From the NCBI GenBank assembly GCA_026002305.1, contig BOBI01000061.1, positions 1 through 11,884 on the forward strand: a DNA stretch of 11,884 nt, in the 5' to 3' direction. The notes under the pieces were generated by a model that saw only the letters and a program-made list of their open reading frames with translations, did no database searches and was not told the DNA's origin. Each line of letters opens with the position of its first letter. The stretch's first letter is position 1. Source of the DNA: Spirochaetia bacterium (GTDB lineage: Bacteria; Spirochaetota; Spirochaetia; Treponematales; Breznakiellaceae). The translations under genes and the position numbers were made by a program. Positions 5,238 to 11,884 of the stretch are shown in pieces.

Positions 5238-6260
5238 ATGCACATGGCAGATGCGTTGATTAGCCCGCCTGTTGGCGGCTTTATGTGGGCGGCGAGCGCG
5301 GCCGCTATCGGGATTTCCGTGAAAAAGATTTCCGGCGGAAAACTCGACGAGAAAAAAATCCCGATGATGGGGATTATGGGCGCCTTTGTTTTCGCGGGGC
5401 AAATGATTAACTTTACGATACCGGGAACAGGCTCGTCGGGGCATATTTGCGGCGGCCTTCTGCTTGCCGCTTTGCTGGGGCCGGCCGGCGCGCTTATTGT
5501 ACTGGCTTCGGTTTTGTTGATTCAGTGTCTTTTTTTTGCAGACGGAGGCCTTCTCGCATACGGCTGCAATGTCTTCAATATGGGTGTAACATCGGCGGTT
5601 TTGGGCTATTTGCTTATTTATAAACCGATGGTTGGGAAAACCTTAACAAAGGCGCGTATAAGCATTGCTTCCGTTGCAGCCTGTGTTGTGGGCCTGCAAA
5701 TAGGGGCGTTTTTGGTGGTCGTTGAAACCTTAATTTCAGGTGTTACCGAGCTTCCGCTAGGTGCGTTTTTAGTGGCGATGCAGCCGATTCACCTTGCCAT
5801 CGGTTTTGTCGAAGGCCTTATTACCGCAGCCGTTTTATCCTTTGTGCATCAGGCGCGGCCTGAAATAATTGAAACAAGTATCGCCGGGGAAAAAATCGCG
5901 CCGTCCGTATCTTTAAAGAAAATCCTTATTACATTTGGCGTTCTTGCGGCGGTTATTGCCGGCGGGCTTTCTATTTTCGCAAGCGCCTACCCTGACGGCC
6001 TTGAGTGGTCGCTTGAAAAAACCGCAGGGACATCGGAGCTTGAACAAGAAGGCCCGGCGTGGCGGGCTGCCGCCGATGTTGTGGAAAAAACCGCCGTGCT
6101 GCCCGACTATGCCTTTAAAAACGGCAGCGAAACAAGCGAGACGGCGGGCACCGTAACGGCAGGTCTTGTCGGCAGTATAATTACTGTAATTCTGGCGTGC
6201 GGTATAGGTTTTGTTATAAACGGCTTACGGCGTAAAAAAATATCCGAGCATCATACTTAA
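5238..6260 (+). CDS. cbiM: CbiM/NikM-type cobalt or nickel ECF transporter substrate-binding membrane protein, with C-terminal CbiN-like segment
   Basis: A 340-residue integral membrane protein. It starts with MHMADALISPPVGG, the metal site of the CbiM/NikM family: the amino terminus and H2, together with a later histidine (here H69 in SGHICGG), bind Co2+ or Ni2+. Because Met-His must be the free N-terminus, the start has to be ATG 5238, behind GGAGG. An in-frame ATG at 5199 inside the terminator is not used. Residues about 1-205 are the transmembrane CbiM domain. After a linker, a transmembrane helix (about 228-248), YPDGLEWSLEK at 251-261 and a final helix (about 305-330) match the CbiN/PDGLE component, fused as in NikMN-type proteins. 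Cobalt versus nickel cannot be decided. The partner cbiQ lies on the opposite strand and overlaps the last 36 bases. Confidence 0.9.
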   Translation: MHMADALISPPVGGFMWAASAAAIGISVKKISGGKLDEKKIPMMGIMGAFVFAGQMINFTIPGTGSSGHICGGLLLAALLGPAGALIVLASVLLIQCLFFADGGLLAYGCNVFNMGVTSAVLGYLLIYKPMVGKTLTKARISIASVAACVVGLQIGAFLVVVETLISGVTELPLGAFLVAMQPIHLAIGFVEGLITAAVLSFVHQARPEIIETSIAGEKIAPSVSLKKILITFGVLAAVIAGGLSIFASAYPDGLEWSLEKTAGTSELEQEGPAWRAAADVVEKTAVLPDYAFKNGSETSETAGTVTAGLVGSIITVILACGIGFVINGLRRKKISEHHT

Positions 6261-7025
6261 ATTAAAAAAGCGGCACAGCAGGCATAGCGCGGTGATAATC
6301 ACCATATAAAGAATATCGCCAAATTTTATTTGCCGCGTGCCGCTGTGATACGCGCCTGTAAACCCGCGGCATTTCATCGCGTAATACACACGCTCGGCGC
6401 GGTCGATGCTTCGCAGCAACAGTTGTCCCATAAAGCTGCCCATGTCCTTCATGCGGATTGTTTTTTCATTAGGCGCGCGCAGGATGTAAGCGGTGTGCAT
6501 ATCTTGAACTTCGTCTAACAGTGTTGATATATAGCGGAACGTAAGCACCACTTGTAAACCGATTGGGCGCAAAAATTGCGAGCGTGTCAGCACCGCGGCA
6601 AGATTTGCAAACGGGGTTGCCGCAATCAGAATTAAAACGGCAAACACGGAAAGCAGCATCTTTAACATAATTGATACAAACGAAACCATGCCGGTTGTCC
6701 ACGTTATGTGCAATAAAACAAAAGCAGGCTCCCGCATAATTATAAGGTTGCTGATACCTCCGGCAAGCGCAAACGGAATGGCGATAACAAGCCGCGATAA
6801 AAGCGGTTTGTAAGGCGTGCCGGAGACAGACATTAAAATAGCCGGGTATAAAAAAAACGGAATGATCCCGCTTAAATTTTGCGAGGGGAACGAAATTACC
6901 GTAACCAGAAAAACCGCCGTGCCCGCAAGTTTTGCCGCCGTGTGCAGACGGTGCAAAGGCGAGGTGTTACGGCTAAGCCGTTCAAGGTGGTCGATACCGG
7001 CGGCGGCGTTATGAAAATGAGCCAT
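6225..7025 (-). CDS. cbiQ: CbiQ/EcfT-type transmembrane coupling protein of cobalt/nickel ECF transporter
   Basis: A 266-residue membrane protein of the CbiQ family. It opens with AAGIDHLERLSRNTSPLHRL and AKLAGTAV, followed by several transmembrane helices. The conserved cytoplasmic part lies at 152-222: LRPIGLQVVLTFRYISTLLDE, a first coupling motif around 179-184 (AYILRA) and a second at 216-222 (AMKCRGF). These take the place of the Ala-Arg-Gly motifs that grip the CbiO ATPases. It would link the ATPase to CbiM. The start is ATG at 7025, 20 bases after mcp, with no clear ribosome binding site, so translation probably depends on mcp. It is convergent with cbiM and their 3' ends overlap by 36 bp, unlike the usual cbiMNQO operon. 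No cbiO is in the window. Confidence 0.88.
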   Translation of the reverse strand: MAHFHNAAAGIDHLERLSRNTSPLHRLHTAAKLAGTAVFLVTVISFPSQNLSGIIPFFLYPAILMSVSGTPYKPLLSRLVIAIPFALAGGISNLIIMREPAFVLLHITWTTGMVSFVSIMLKMLLSVFAVLILIAATPFANLAAVLTRSQFLRPIGLQVVLTFRYISTLLDEVQDMHTAYILRAPNEKTIRMKDMGSFMGQLLLRSIDRAERVYYAMKCRGFTGAYHSGTRQIKFGDILYMVIITALCLLCRFFNLSMMLGYFFTP

Positions 7026-7045
7026 ATTGGTAAATGGTTGGCAGG

Positions 7046-9160
7046 TTACCCGACCTTAAACTTGGACACCTCGGTGTGGAGCCCTTCAATATTGCTTTTG
7101 TTTTTTACGCTTATCTCATTAACCCTGACAACGGCAATGTTGATCTGATCTGCGCCTTTAGCCATTTCATCCATACCGCCGGCCATTTCCGCGGCTATCA
7201 TCTCAAGGTCCTTACTCTGCCGCATTACACCCTGGCCCTCGGTTTTCATTTCACCAGCCCCGGTTTTTACCAAGGTTGTAAGCTCTTTTAATTTGGTCAC
7301 CGCATCCAGAATATTACGGCTGTCGGTCTCCTGCGCGTTCATGGATTCCCGTATTTTCGCCTCTTGGTCGGATACGGTTTTCACCTCCTGTTCAATAACC
7401 TCAAAACGTCTTATAACAACATCTGTAGACTGTGTAATGGAGTCAATTGATGTCTTAATTTTTTTGAGTACCGTGCCTATCGTTTTGGACTGCTCCGATG
7501 AGGACACCGCCAGTTTGCGTATCTCATCGGCAACCACCGCAAAGCCCTTGCCGGATTCTCCGGCATGAGCCGCCTCAATCGCGGCGTTCATGGACAATAA
7601 GTTGGTTTGGCTTGCGATGTTGTTTATTACCGAATTTATTTCAAGAAGCCCCTCGGATTCCCGTGCAATTTCCTGAATGTCGGTAGATACCTTTTGCAAA
7701 TCGCTCCGGCCAACCTCGGCGGATTTTGCCAGCGAATCGACATTCTCCGCATTGGAAACAAGGGTTTCCGCCACCTGCCGGATATTTGTCAGCATCTTGT
7801 CAATAGCCTGCGATGAGGTAGACACACTTTCGGACTGGTCATTAATATGATTATTCAGCTCATCAATACTTTCGATGATCCGCTCCATTGCGCCGCCGGT
7901 TTGGCTTACCCCCGTAGACTGGGTTGTCGCGCGGCTCCCCATGCTCTGAATATTCGCCGTAATTTCGTTAATCGCCGCCGCCGTTTCTTCCATGTTGGTA
8001 GCCAGTTCCGAGCCCGTATCGGTTAAAGAGTCGGCCTTATTCCTTATTTCCCACAGAAGCTCCTTTATTTTTCCGAATGTCATATTGAAGAAGCCCGCCA
8101 GCTCGCCAAATTCATCGCCGCTTTTAATTGAAAGCTGCCGCGTAAGATCCCAATCGGCGGAAATTTCTTTTAACACCTGCATCGTATATTTGAGCGGCTT
8201 GAGTGCCCCCGCGATAAAAAAGTTAAATATGACAAAAATGAGCAAAACCACCACCAGCATGGCGGTAAAAATCAGGGTCATCGTGGAACCCAGATACATA
8301 GCCGTGGTAACCGTGGTAAAGGCTGTAATATTCCAGCCCAATAGCGGAATCCTGCCCAGAACGATCTCATCACGCCCCATGCTTATAATACTAACATCCG
8401 TTCCTTTTAGTTTACCCGCCGCATCAAGAATCAAAGCGCCTTCGTTCTTTAGGTGCGTACCAAGCGGCACCTTATCGATAACCAGAGCGCTATCCCGCGC
8501 GCCGGTAATTGCGTTAGAGCCGTCAAACAAGTACAGTTGGATACTGCTTTCAAGGCCGGCATAGATTGAATCGATAAAATCACCTATTTCGATGCCCGTT
8601 CCCACAATACCCACGGCCCTACCGTTCACGCGAACCGGTGCGTTTACCCAGAGAACGGTCTTTTGCAGCGCCTTTTCGTAGTCAACAAAAAACTCGTAGT
8701 CTTCCTTCATGTTCAACGTAGGCATATACCATGCCGCTTCCGGCTCGCTTACATTCAGAACATATTCGGGAGTTGTACCGCCAAGGTAGTACTTTCTATC
8801 GGTATCGTTGATCCAGAATATATTACCGCTCCCGAATGCCCTGCGGTATCCGGCGAATTCCTCAAAGGCAATGGCCGCCAGCGCCGGATCATTAGGATTA
8901 AGGAAAAAACGGGCTATAAGCGGGGAATCCGCCAATTTAAGGGCTAACGTTAATTCAGTGTTGATTGACGCCTCAAGGGTGAGCCGTTTAGTTTCCAACA
9001 GACGCGTTAGTTCCTGATCCACATTCGAGCGTACAATCTGCCCCATGGCCAGAAAGAACGAGACAACGACACCGCCTGCGATAAGCAGGAACAGCACAAT
9101 GGAAAATATCAGAAACCGCCGCTTAATTGTTAATTTTCCCGCTTCCTTTTTAGATTTCAT
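7046..9160 (-). CDS. Methyl-accepting chemotaxis protein with dCache-type sensor
   Basis: A 704-residue chemoreceptor. A first membrane helix at about 16-39 is followed by a periplasmic region at about 40-285 that fits a double-Cache ligand-binding domain ([16 protein letters not shown] at 113-128, [21 protein letters not shown] at 172-192). A second membrane helix at about 293-318 leads to a HAMP-like segment ([14 protein letters not shown] at 321-334) and a long coiled-coil signalling domain. Its highly conserved tip is [35 protein letters not shown] at 517-551 (split here as S517-A532 and the following A533-A551), which binds CheA/CheW. The ligand cannot be told from sequence. The start overlaps the UPF0316 stop by 4 bases, and cbiQ follows after 20 bases, so the three are probably one operon. 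The G-rich CGACGGGGG upstream of the start is the likely ribosome binding site. Confidence 0.92.
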   Translation of the reverse strand: MKSKKEAGKLTIKRRFLIFSIVLFLLIAGGVVVSFFLAMGQIVRSNVDQELTRLLETKRLTLEASINTELTLALKLADSPLIARFFLNPNDPALAAIAFEEFAGYRRAFGSGNIFWINDTDRKYYLGGTTPEYVLNVSEPEAAWYMPTLNMKEDYEFFVDYEKALQKTVLWVNAPVRVNGRAVGIVGTGIEIGDFIDSIYAGLESSIQLYLFDGSNAITGARDSALVIDKVPLGTHLKNEGALILDAAGKLKGTDVSIISMGRDEIVLGRIPLLGWNITAFTTVTTAMYLGSTMTLIFTAMLVVVLLIFVIFNFFIAGALKPLKYTMQVLKEISADWDLTRQLSIKSGDEFGELAGFFNMTFGKIKELLWEIRNKADSLTDTGSELATNMEETAAAINEITANIQSMGSRATTQSTGVSQTGGAMERIIESIDELNNHINDQSESVSTSSQAIDKMLTNIRQVAETLVSNAENVDSLAKSAEVGRSDLQKVSTDIQEIARESEGLLEINSVINNIASQTNLLSMNAAIEAAHAGESGKGFAVVADEIRKLAVSSSEQSKTIGTVLKKIKTSIDSITQSTDVVIRRFEVIEQEVKTVSDQEAKIRESMNAQETDSRNILDAVTKLKELTTLVKTGAGEMKTEGQGVMRQSKDLEMIAAEMAGGMDEMAKGADQINIAVVRVNEISVKNKSNIEGLHTEVSKFKVG

Positions 9161-9720
9161 TTAATAAACCCCCGTCGTGCCGCGATGTGCCCGCCATGCA
9201 GACTGGAAACATCGTTAATTATTATCATCGCCTTTTGGTCAATGGCGCGAATTTCTTTTACAAGCCGTTCCTTACCCTTGCGGTTTGTGAAAATCATCAG
9301 CACGGTTTTTTTGGAATCTCGTCCCTCGGCCTTTATCGTTGTAACCGCAAAACCCTTTTCCCTAAGAATGGGCGTAATAACCAACTCCTGCTGCTCGGAG
9401 ATTATCGTTTGAATCAGTACCTTCCCCAGAGCAATCTTATTCTCGATAAGTGAGCCAAAAAACACACCCAGCGAATACCCTATGCTGTAGGCGATACCCT
9501 TAACCGGCGCTTCCGCGATTCCCATGATAACCCGCGATGCAATAAACACCCACAGAATGATTTCAAAAAACGAGAGAATCGTTCCCTGCTTCCTGTAACC
9601 CCTGTTTATCAGAATATTTCGGATAGTCGCAAGGGTAACCTCCGCAATTTTAGCGACGAGGATCAAAAGAAGTTCCGCAAGCGGCGCCGCCGTCAAAAAA
9701 CGAATGATAGTTTCCAACAT
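9157..9720 (-). CDS. UPF0316/DUF2179-type membrane protein (YebE-like)
   Basis: A 187-residue protein. Residues about 1-105 hold about three hydrophobic helices with the UPF0316 pattern ([22 protein letters not shown] at about 23-44, [16 protein letters not shown] at about 50-65, [19 protein letters not shown] at about 81-99). Residues about 106-187 form the soluble DUF2179-like domain ([19 protein letters not shown], then [18 protein letters not shown], then an [14 protein letters not shown] segment). The family is widespread and lacks an established function; the C-terminal domain also occurs in YitT proteins. It is first in the operon with mcp (4-base overlap) and cbiQ. The start at 9720 has AGGAT only one base upstream and a possible promoter ending so close that the message may be nearly leaderless. 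Confidence 0.85.
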   Translation of the reverse strand: MLETIIRFLTAAPLAELLLILVAKIAEVTLATIRNILINRGYRKQGTILSFFEIILWVFIASRVIMGIAEAPVKGIAYSIGYSLGVFFGSLIENKIALGKVLIQTIISEQQELVITPILREKGFAVTTIKAEGRDSKKTVLMIFTNRKGKERLVKEIRAIDQKAMIIINDVSSLHGGHIAARRGFIK

Positions 9721-9728
9721 ATCCTAAA

Positions 9729-9757
9729 AGTATAACAGCTTCAAGCCTTTATGTCTC
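9729..9757 (-). promoter_or_regulatory. Possible promoter of the UPF0316-mcp-cbiQ operon
   Basis: Read on the - strand: GAGACA (9757-9752), a 17-base spacer, then TATACT (9734-9729) preceded by TGT, an extended -10. Transcription would start near 9722, only a couple of bases before the start codon at 9720. The -35 is poor and no mapping data are available. Confidence 0.35.
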
Positions 9758-9788
9758 GTAACAGCAGTTCTCATTTTGAAGAAAACCT

Positions 9789-9918
9789 GCGAAAAATACG
9801 AAAGAAGATAAAGTGGAAAGTGTAGAGTGAAAAGTACGATTTCGTTTTGAAAATGAAGTACAATACTTGGAAAATACTTCGCTCTCAAATCGTGTCTTCC
9901 TTTTCACCTTATTTTCGC
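9789..9918. repeat. About 130-bp nested imperfect palindrome
   Basis: Four nested complementary pairs share one centre: GCGAAAAATA (9789-9798) with TATTTTCGC (9910-9918, one-base bulge); GTGAAAAG (9827-9834) with CTTTTCAC (9900-9907); ACGATTT (9836-9842) with AAATCGT (9887-9893); GAAGTA (9855-9860) with TACTTC (9875-9880). It resembles a small non-autonomous palindromic element or a cruciform-forming site upstream of the UPF0316 operon. Confidence 0.65.
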
Positions 9919-9953
9919 GCACGCCGGGCCGTGCGAATTCGGTGCCTGGCACC
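9918..9953. repeat. Hairpin plus GGTGCC-T-GGCACC palindrome
   Basis: CGCACG (9918-9923) pairs with CGTGCG (9930-9935) around CCGGGC. Five bases later comes the perfect palindrome GGTGCCTGGCACC (9941-9953). Similar short GGTGCC-type palindromes are found as dispersed intergenic repeats in many bacteria; whether this one is dispersed cannot be seen from one copy. Confidence 0.6.
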
Positions 9954-10104
9954 ATAAGCGAAGTAGGAACGTTGTATGCCGAAATGTCCGCAAGTCAGAC
10001 TGGCATCGGGCAGACCGCTTACTGAAAACTGCGCTGATTTCAACCGGTAAAAATCAAAAACCTCAAGCCGAAACTTAGATTTGGCCGATAGTCCCTTCGC
10101 TTAT
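9954..10104. repeat. 151-bp segment with perfect 10-bp inverted ends
   Basis: ATAAGCGAAG (9954-9963) is the exact inverse complement of CTTCGCTTAT (10095-10104). Inside is a further nested dyad: AAGCG (9956-9960) with CGCTT (10016-10020), and ATGCC (9976-9980) with GGCAT (10002-10006). No coding frame is present. The segment begins directly after the GGTGCC palindrome. It could be a miniature inverted-repeat element or part of a folded RNA; no target-site duplication is evident. Confidence 0.45.
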
Positions 10105-10115
10105 CCTCTTGCCAG

Positions 10116-10145
10116 TTCCCTCATATGGGGAACAGCCGTTATAAT
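10116..10145 (+). promoter_or_regulatory. Possible promoter with internal dyad, start of hairpin-rich tract
   Basis: A perfect TATAAT lies at 10140-10145, but its best-spaced -35 (TTCCCT, 10116-10121, 18-base spacer) is weak. The dyad GTTCCC (10115-10120) / GGGAAC (10128-10133) lies across the -35 and spacer, in the place an operator would take. Transcription would start near 10152 and run into the hairpins. Confidence 0.3.
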
Positions 10146-10209
10146 CCTTGTGGGACATCCGATACTGCCTTGCATGGCTTCCTCCTGTGTAAAATGGCTT
10201 TTATTGTCC

Positions 10210-10266
10210 GTGTTTTGGTTTAATACCGCGCAGCTTGCTGCGCTCTTCGGCGTTAAACCAAAACAC
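10210..10266. repeat. Hairpin A: 14-bp stem enclosing a CTTG hairpin
   Basis: GTGTTTTGGTTTAA (10210-10223) pairs perfectly with TTAAACCAAAACAC (10253-10266). Inside, GCGCAGC (10228-10234) pairs with GCTGCGC (10237-10243), so the loop is CTTG within a G-C pair. The core ACCGCGCAGCTTGCTGCGC resembles that of the hairpin at 10398-10421. Confidence 0.7.
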
Positions 10267-10397
10267 ACGTACAATCACTTCCTATACAAGAGGGTATAAC
10301 ATTTAAGAACATAGAAAAACTGCGAAAGCAGTTTCCCCCATTCGTACCAGTTAACCCGAACAAATGTATCCACCACAGCTTTTTGAAAAAAAGCTGA

Positions 10398-10421
10398 TAC
10401 CGCGTGGCTTGCCGCGCGGTA
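10398..10421. repeat. Hairpin B: 11-bp stem sharing its core with hairpin A
   Basis: TACCGCGTGGC (10398-10408) pairs with GCCGCGCGGTA (10411-10421) with one G-T pair. Against hairpin A the core is ACCGCGYRGCTTGCYGCGC. The A-T pair of A becomes G-C in B (a compensatory change), and a C-G becomes T-G. Confidence 0.7.
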
Positions 10422-10482
10422 GTTCATTGGGGAAATTGGGGGATTAGGGCTCAATTTCTTATAAAAGCGTGGGTTTTTTATG

Positions 10483-10500
10483 CCGTCTTTGGACGGTTTT
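10483..10500 (+). terminator. Short terminator-like hairpin
   Basis: CCGTC (10483-10487) and GACGG (10492-10496) form a 5-bp stem around TTTG, followed by TTTT. It is a weak terminator with a short stem and T tract. It lies at the end of the hairpin-rich tract and upstream of the methylase promoter. Confidence 0.4.
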
Positions 10501-10670
10501 AAGATGGGCGTGGCCCGGTTGATAGATACAGCGTCGAGACCGTGTGTTATGCAACATTTTTTGCGCCCCCGTACAACCTTGAAATCGTAGCGTACTTTGA
10601 AAGCTCGCAATAAAAAAACTGAAATATTCGGGACGGCGGCATCCGTACCGCCGCTTCGTTAAAGCCCCCA

Positions 10671-10700
10671 TTGAAAATATAGATAATTCTATGGTATAGT
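10671..10700 (+). promoter_or_regulatory. Promoter of the M.EcoRI-family methylase
   Basis: TTGAAA (10671-10676), an 18-base spacer and TATAGT (10695-10700), preceded by TGG (extended -10). Each box differs from consensus by one base. Transcription near 10707 leaves a leader of about 60 bases. A hairpin CGGCGG/CCGCCG (10634-10653) lies just upstream and may insulate it. Confidence 0.65.
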
Positions 10701-10767
10701 TTCTTTGGGTGGGGCATCAAAAAAATTTCACTTTTGGGGTATTTTAGCGAGTGTACTGGGAGGGATA

Positions 10768-11884
10768 ATGGCTAATAGCAATCTTACTTCTGCTAAGAAT
10801 GCGAAAAACGATGAATTTTACACACAATGGGCAGATATAGAGCGAGAAGTTAATGCTTATTTGGAGTTTAACCCTAATGTTTTTAGGGATAGGGTGGTTC
10901 TGTGCCCCTGCGATGACCCCGAATGGAGTAATTTTACCAAGTTTTTCGCCTTGCATTTTAGTGACTTTGGTCTTAAAAAGCTCATTTCCACCAGTTTTGC
11001 GGCGGATAGCAATGAGTATAATTCGAACTATCAGCCGACTTTGTTTGAAACGGAAAGCCCTAAATTTGACAAGGACAAGACCAGAAAATACGGTAAAATT
11101 TTTGTGCTGGAACGAACTGCCGATAATAAACACAAGGCTAAAATCAATATTGACGACCTTGAGTGGGATTATCTGCCGAATGACGGCGATTTTCGCAGCA
11201 TTGAAGTGTCAAAATTGCGTGAAGAAGTTGATATTATAGTTACTAACCCGCCTTTTTCTCTGTTCCGCGAATTTATAAAATGGATAATGGATGAACAAAA
11301 ATGGTTTTTAATTATTGGGAATCTAAATGCGATTACCTATAAGGAGGTTTTTCCGTTAATCAAAAAAAATAAAGTTTGGCTTGGAAATAATTGTCAAGTA
11401 AATGGTGGAGCTATGTTTTATGAAATTCCTGAAGGTATAGCAAACATGGAGCAAGTTCGTGAAGTTAGGACAGATGAGAATGGTAAGAAAAGATATATTA
11501 CGAGAGTTCAGGGAGTGCGATGGTTTACAAATCTTGAACATGGTCGCCGCCATGAACCGATTTCACTCATGACGGAAAAAGATGTAGTGAAATTCGGTAC
11601 TAAAAAATCGTTTAATAAATACGACAATTACGATGCAATAGAAGTCCCACTCGTTAAGCATATTCCCTCCGATTACGAAGGCGTGATTGGGGTGCCTATT
11701 AGCTTTCTCGACAAATACTGTCCAGATCAGTTTGAGATTTTGGGAACAACTGACAATGGACTTGTTGACGATAAATTCAAGAAAACACCCGGTTTAACAA
11801 AAGAATTTGTTAATGATTATTACAAAGCCGGCGGCACGGGTGCATACAAAGAAGGTAATCCTACTGCCGGTTACTATGAAAATG
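10768..11884 (+). CDS. EcoRI-family adenine-specific DNA methyltransferase (5' part, runs off right edge)
   Basis: An open frame of 372 codons from ATG 10768 to the window end, with GGGAGGG upstream. The family signatures are in order: NDEFYTQWADIEREV at 14-28, the AdoMet-binding region VVLCPCDDPEWSNF at 43-56, the catalytic NPPF at 160-163 within DIIVTNPPFS, and VWLGNN at 203-208. These match M.EcoRI-type N6-adenine methyltransferases, which methylate adenine in a short DNA site to protect it from a partner endonuclease or act alone. The recognised site cannot be read from sequence. M.EcoRI has about 326 residues; this protein is longer, with a C-terminal extension still open at the edge. 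It has its own promoter and no visible partner upstream, so an endonuclease, if any, lies to the right. Confidence 0.9.
   Translation, partial: MANSNLTSAKNAKNDEFYTQWADIEREVNAYLEFNPNVFRDRVVLCPCDDPEWSNFTKFFALHFSDFGLKKLISTSFAADSNEYNSNYQPTLFETESPKFDKDKTRKYGKIFVLERTADNKHKAKINIDDLEWDYLPNDGDFRSIEVSKLREEVDIIVTNPPFSLFREFIKWIMDEQKWFLIIGNLNAITYKEVFPLIKKNKVWLGNNCQVNGGAMFYEIPEGIANMEQVREVRTDENGKKRYITRVQGVRWFTNLEHGRRHEPISLMTEKDVVKFGTKKSFNKYDNYDAIEVPLVKHIPSDYEGVIGVPISFLDKYCPDQFEILGTTDNGLVDDKFKKTPGLTKEFVNDYYKAGGTGAYKEGNPTAGYYEN

Larger units (their letters stand above)
10152..10500 (+). ncRNA. Candidate structured non-coding RNA
   Basis: Between a TATAAT box and a terminator-like hairpin lie, in order: a 14-bp stem (10210-10223 with 10253-10266) enclosing a CTTG-looped hairpin; TATAC/GTATA (10283-10298); AAACTGC-GAAA-GCAGTTT (10317-10334), with a GNRA loop; CAGCTTTTT-GAA-AAAAAGCTG (10376-10396); and an 11-bp hairpin with CTTG loop (10398-10421). 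TTTCCCC near 10332 can also pair with GGGGAAA near 10429 to enclose the last two. I recognise no known RNA family. Ends and strand are inferred; the single G-T pair in the 10398 hairpin would be stable only as + strand RNA. Confidence 0.25.
9721..10767. other. 1-kb non-coding tract rich in dyads and hairpins
   Basis: No reading frame here has both a plausible start and a recognisable product. Frames at 9749-9955 (-), 10081-10299 (+, TTG start) and 10275-10610 (-) run through palindromes and show no family motif. The tract instead holds a 130-bp imperfect palindrome, a GGTGCC palindrome, a 150-bp segment with inverted ends, at least six hairpins in 10200-10500, and the methylase promoter. It may represent degraded mobile or palindromic elements, a structured RNA, or both. 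Confidence 0.7.

Noticed and set aside
7992..8564. 190-codon + strand frame within the chemoreceptor region
   Set aside because: It lies fully antisense to a well-supported mcp gene, is serine-rich in the way typical of a reverse-frame shadow, and has no family resemblance.
10210..10266. Integron attC site (RYYYAAC...GTTRRRY)
   Set aside because: GTTTAAT and GTTAAAC are present, but the interval is only about 41 bases, shorter than known attC sites. The stem also continues outside both boxes, and no integrase or cassette gene is nearby.
10081..10299. 72-codon + strand frame in the hairpin tract
   Set aside because: TTG start without a ribosome binding site; it is coded largely by palindromic sequence.
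10275..10610. 111-codon - strand frame
   Set aside because: It runs through several perfect hairpins, has no recognisable domain, and overlaps the terminator-like element.
10744..11239. Frames of about 128 codons on both strands inside the methylase start
   Set aside because: Both are shadows of the methylase frame, which has all family motifs and a good promoter and ribosome binding site.
1..11884. CRISPR arrays, tRNA or rRNA genes
   Set aside because: No regularly spaced repeats were found, and no tRNA T-loop (GTTCGAATC-like) or conserved rRNA segment was seen on either strand by eye.

Overview
The window reads as Gram-negative chromosomal DNA. A Treponema-like spirochaete is my best guess, with low confidence: it rests on two adjacent LpoB/LPP20-type lipoproteins with relaxed lipoboxes, a dCache chemoreceptor and the mix of accessory genes. 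No rRNA, tRNA, CRISPR array or complete insertion sequence is visible.

Region 1 (1-3037, + strand) is a decayed defence/toxin-antitoxin island. Nearly every gene joins the next by a 4-base ATGA overlap. In order it holds a Fic/methylase-tail remnant, a DUF3791-DUF3990-small-ORF trio (a possible ADP-ribosyltransferase-fold toxin-antitoxin unit), a methylase C-terminal tail, a truncated DUF1016 nuclease, a full-length DUF1016/YhcG PDDEXK nuclease, a VbhA-type antitoxin, a truncated Fic toxin and another methylase tail. A 123-bp direct repeat with two mismatches lies at both ends (1-123 and 2911-3033), so the 2.9-kb block looks like a duplication or excision unit. The recurring tail ending in VEGK/LEGR is written with codons that also form a Shine-Dalgarno sequence ahead of an ATGA junction, so it could couple translation of whatever gene follows it.

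Region 2 (3038-5237, + strand) has a good promoter, an LpoB-like lipoprotein, an LPP20-domain lipoprotein and a strong hairpin terminator. The hairpin also sits directly in front of cbiM, with no room for a promoter between them.

Region 3 (5238-9720) holds two parts of a cobalt/nickel ECF transporter. cbiM (fused to a CbiN-like PDGLE segment) is on the + strand. cbiQ is on the - strand as the last gene of a UPF0316-mcp-cbiQ operon. The 3' ends of cbiM and cbiQ overlap by 36 bp, and no ATPase gene (cbiO) is in the window.

Region 4 (9721-10767) is about 1 kb without a convincing gene but full of dyads: a 130-bp imperfect palindrome, a GGTGCC palindrome, a 150-bp segment with 10-bp inverted ends, and a run of hairpins with stable tetraloops between a possible promoter and a possible terminator. 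Two of these hairpins share a core with one compensatory base-pair change, so this is a candidate structured RNA or family of palindromic repeats.

Region 5 (10768 to the right edge) is the 5' part of an M.EcoRI-family adenine methyltransferase with its own promoter. Any cognate endonuclease would lie outside the window.
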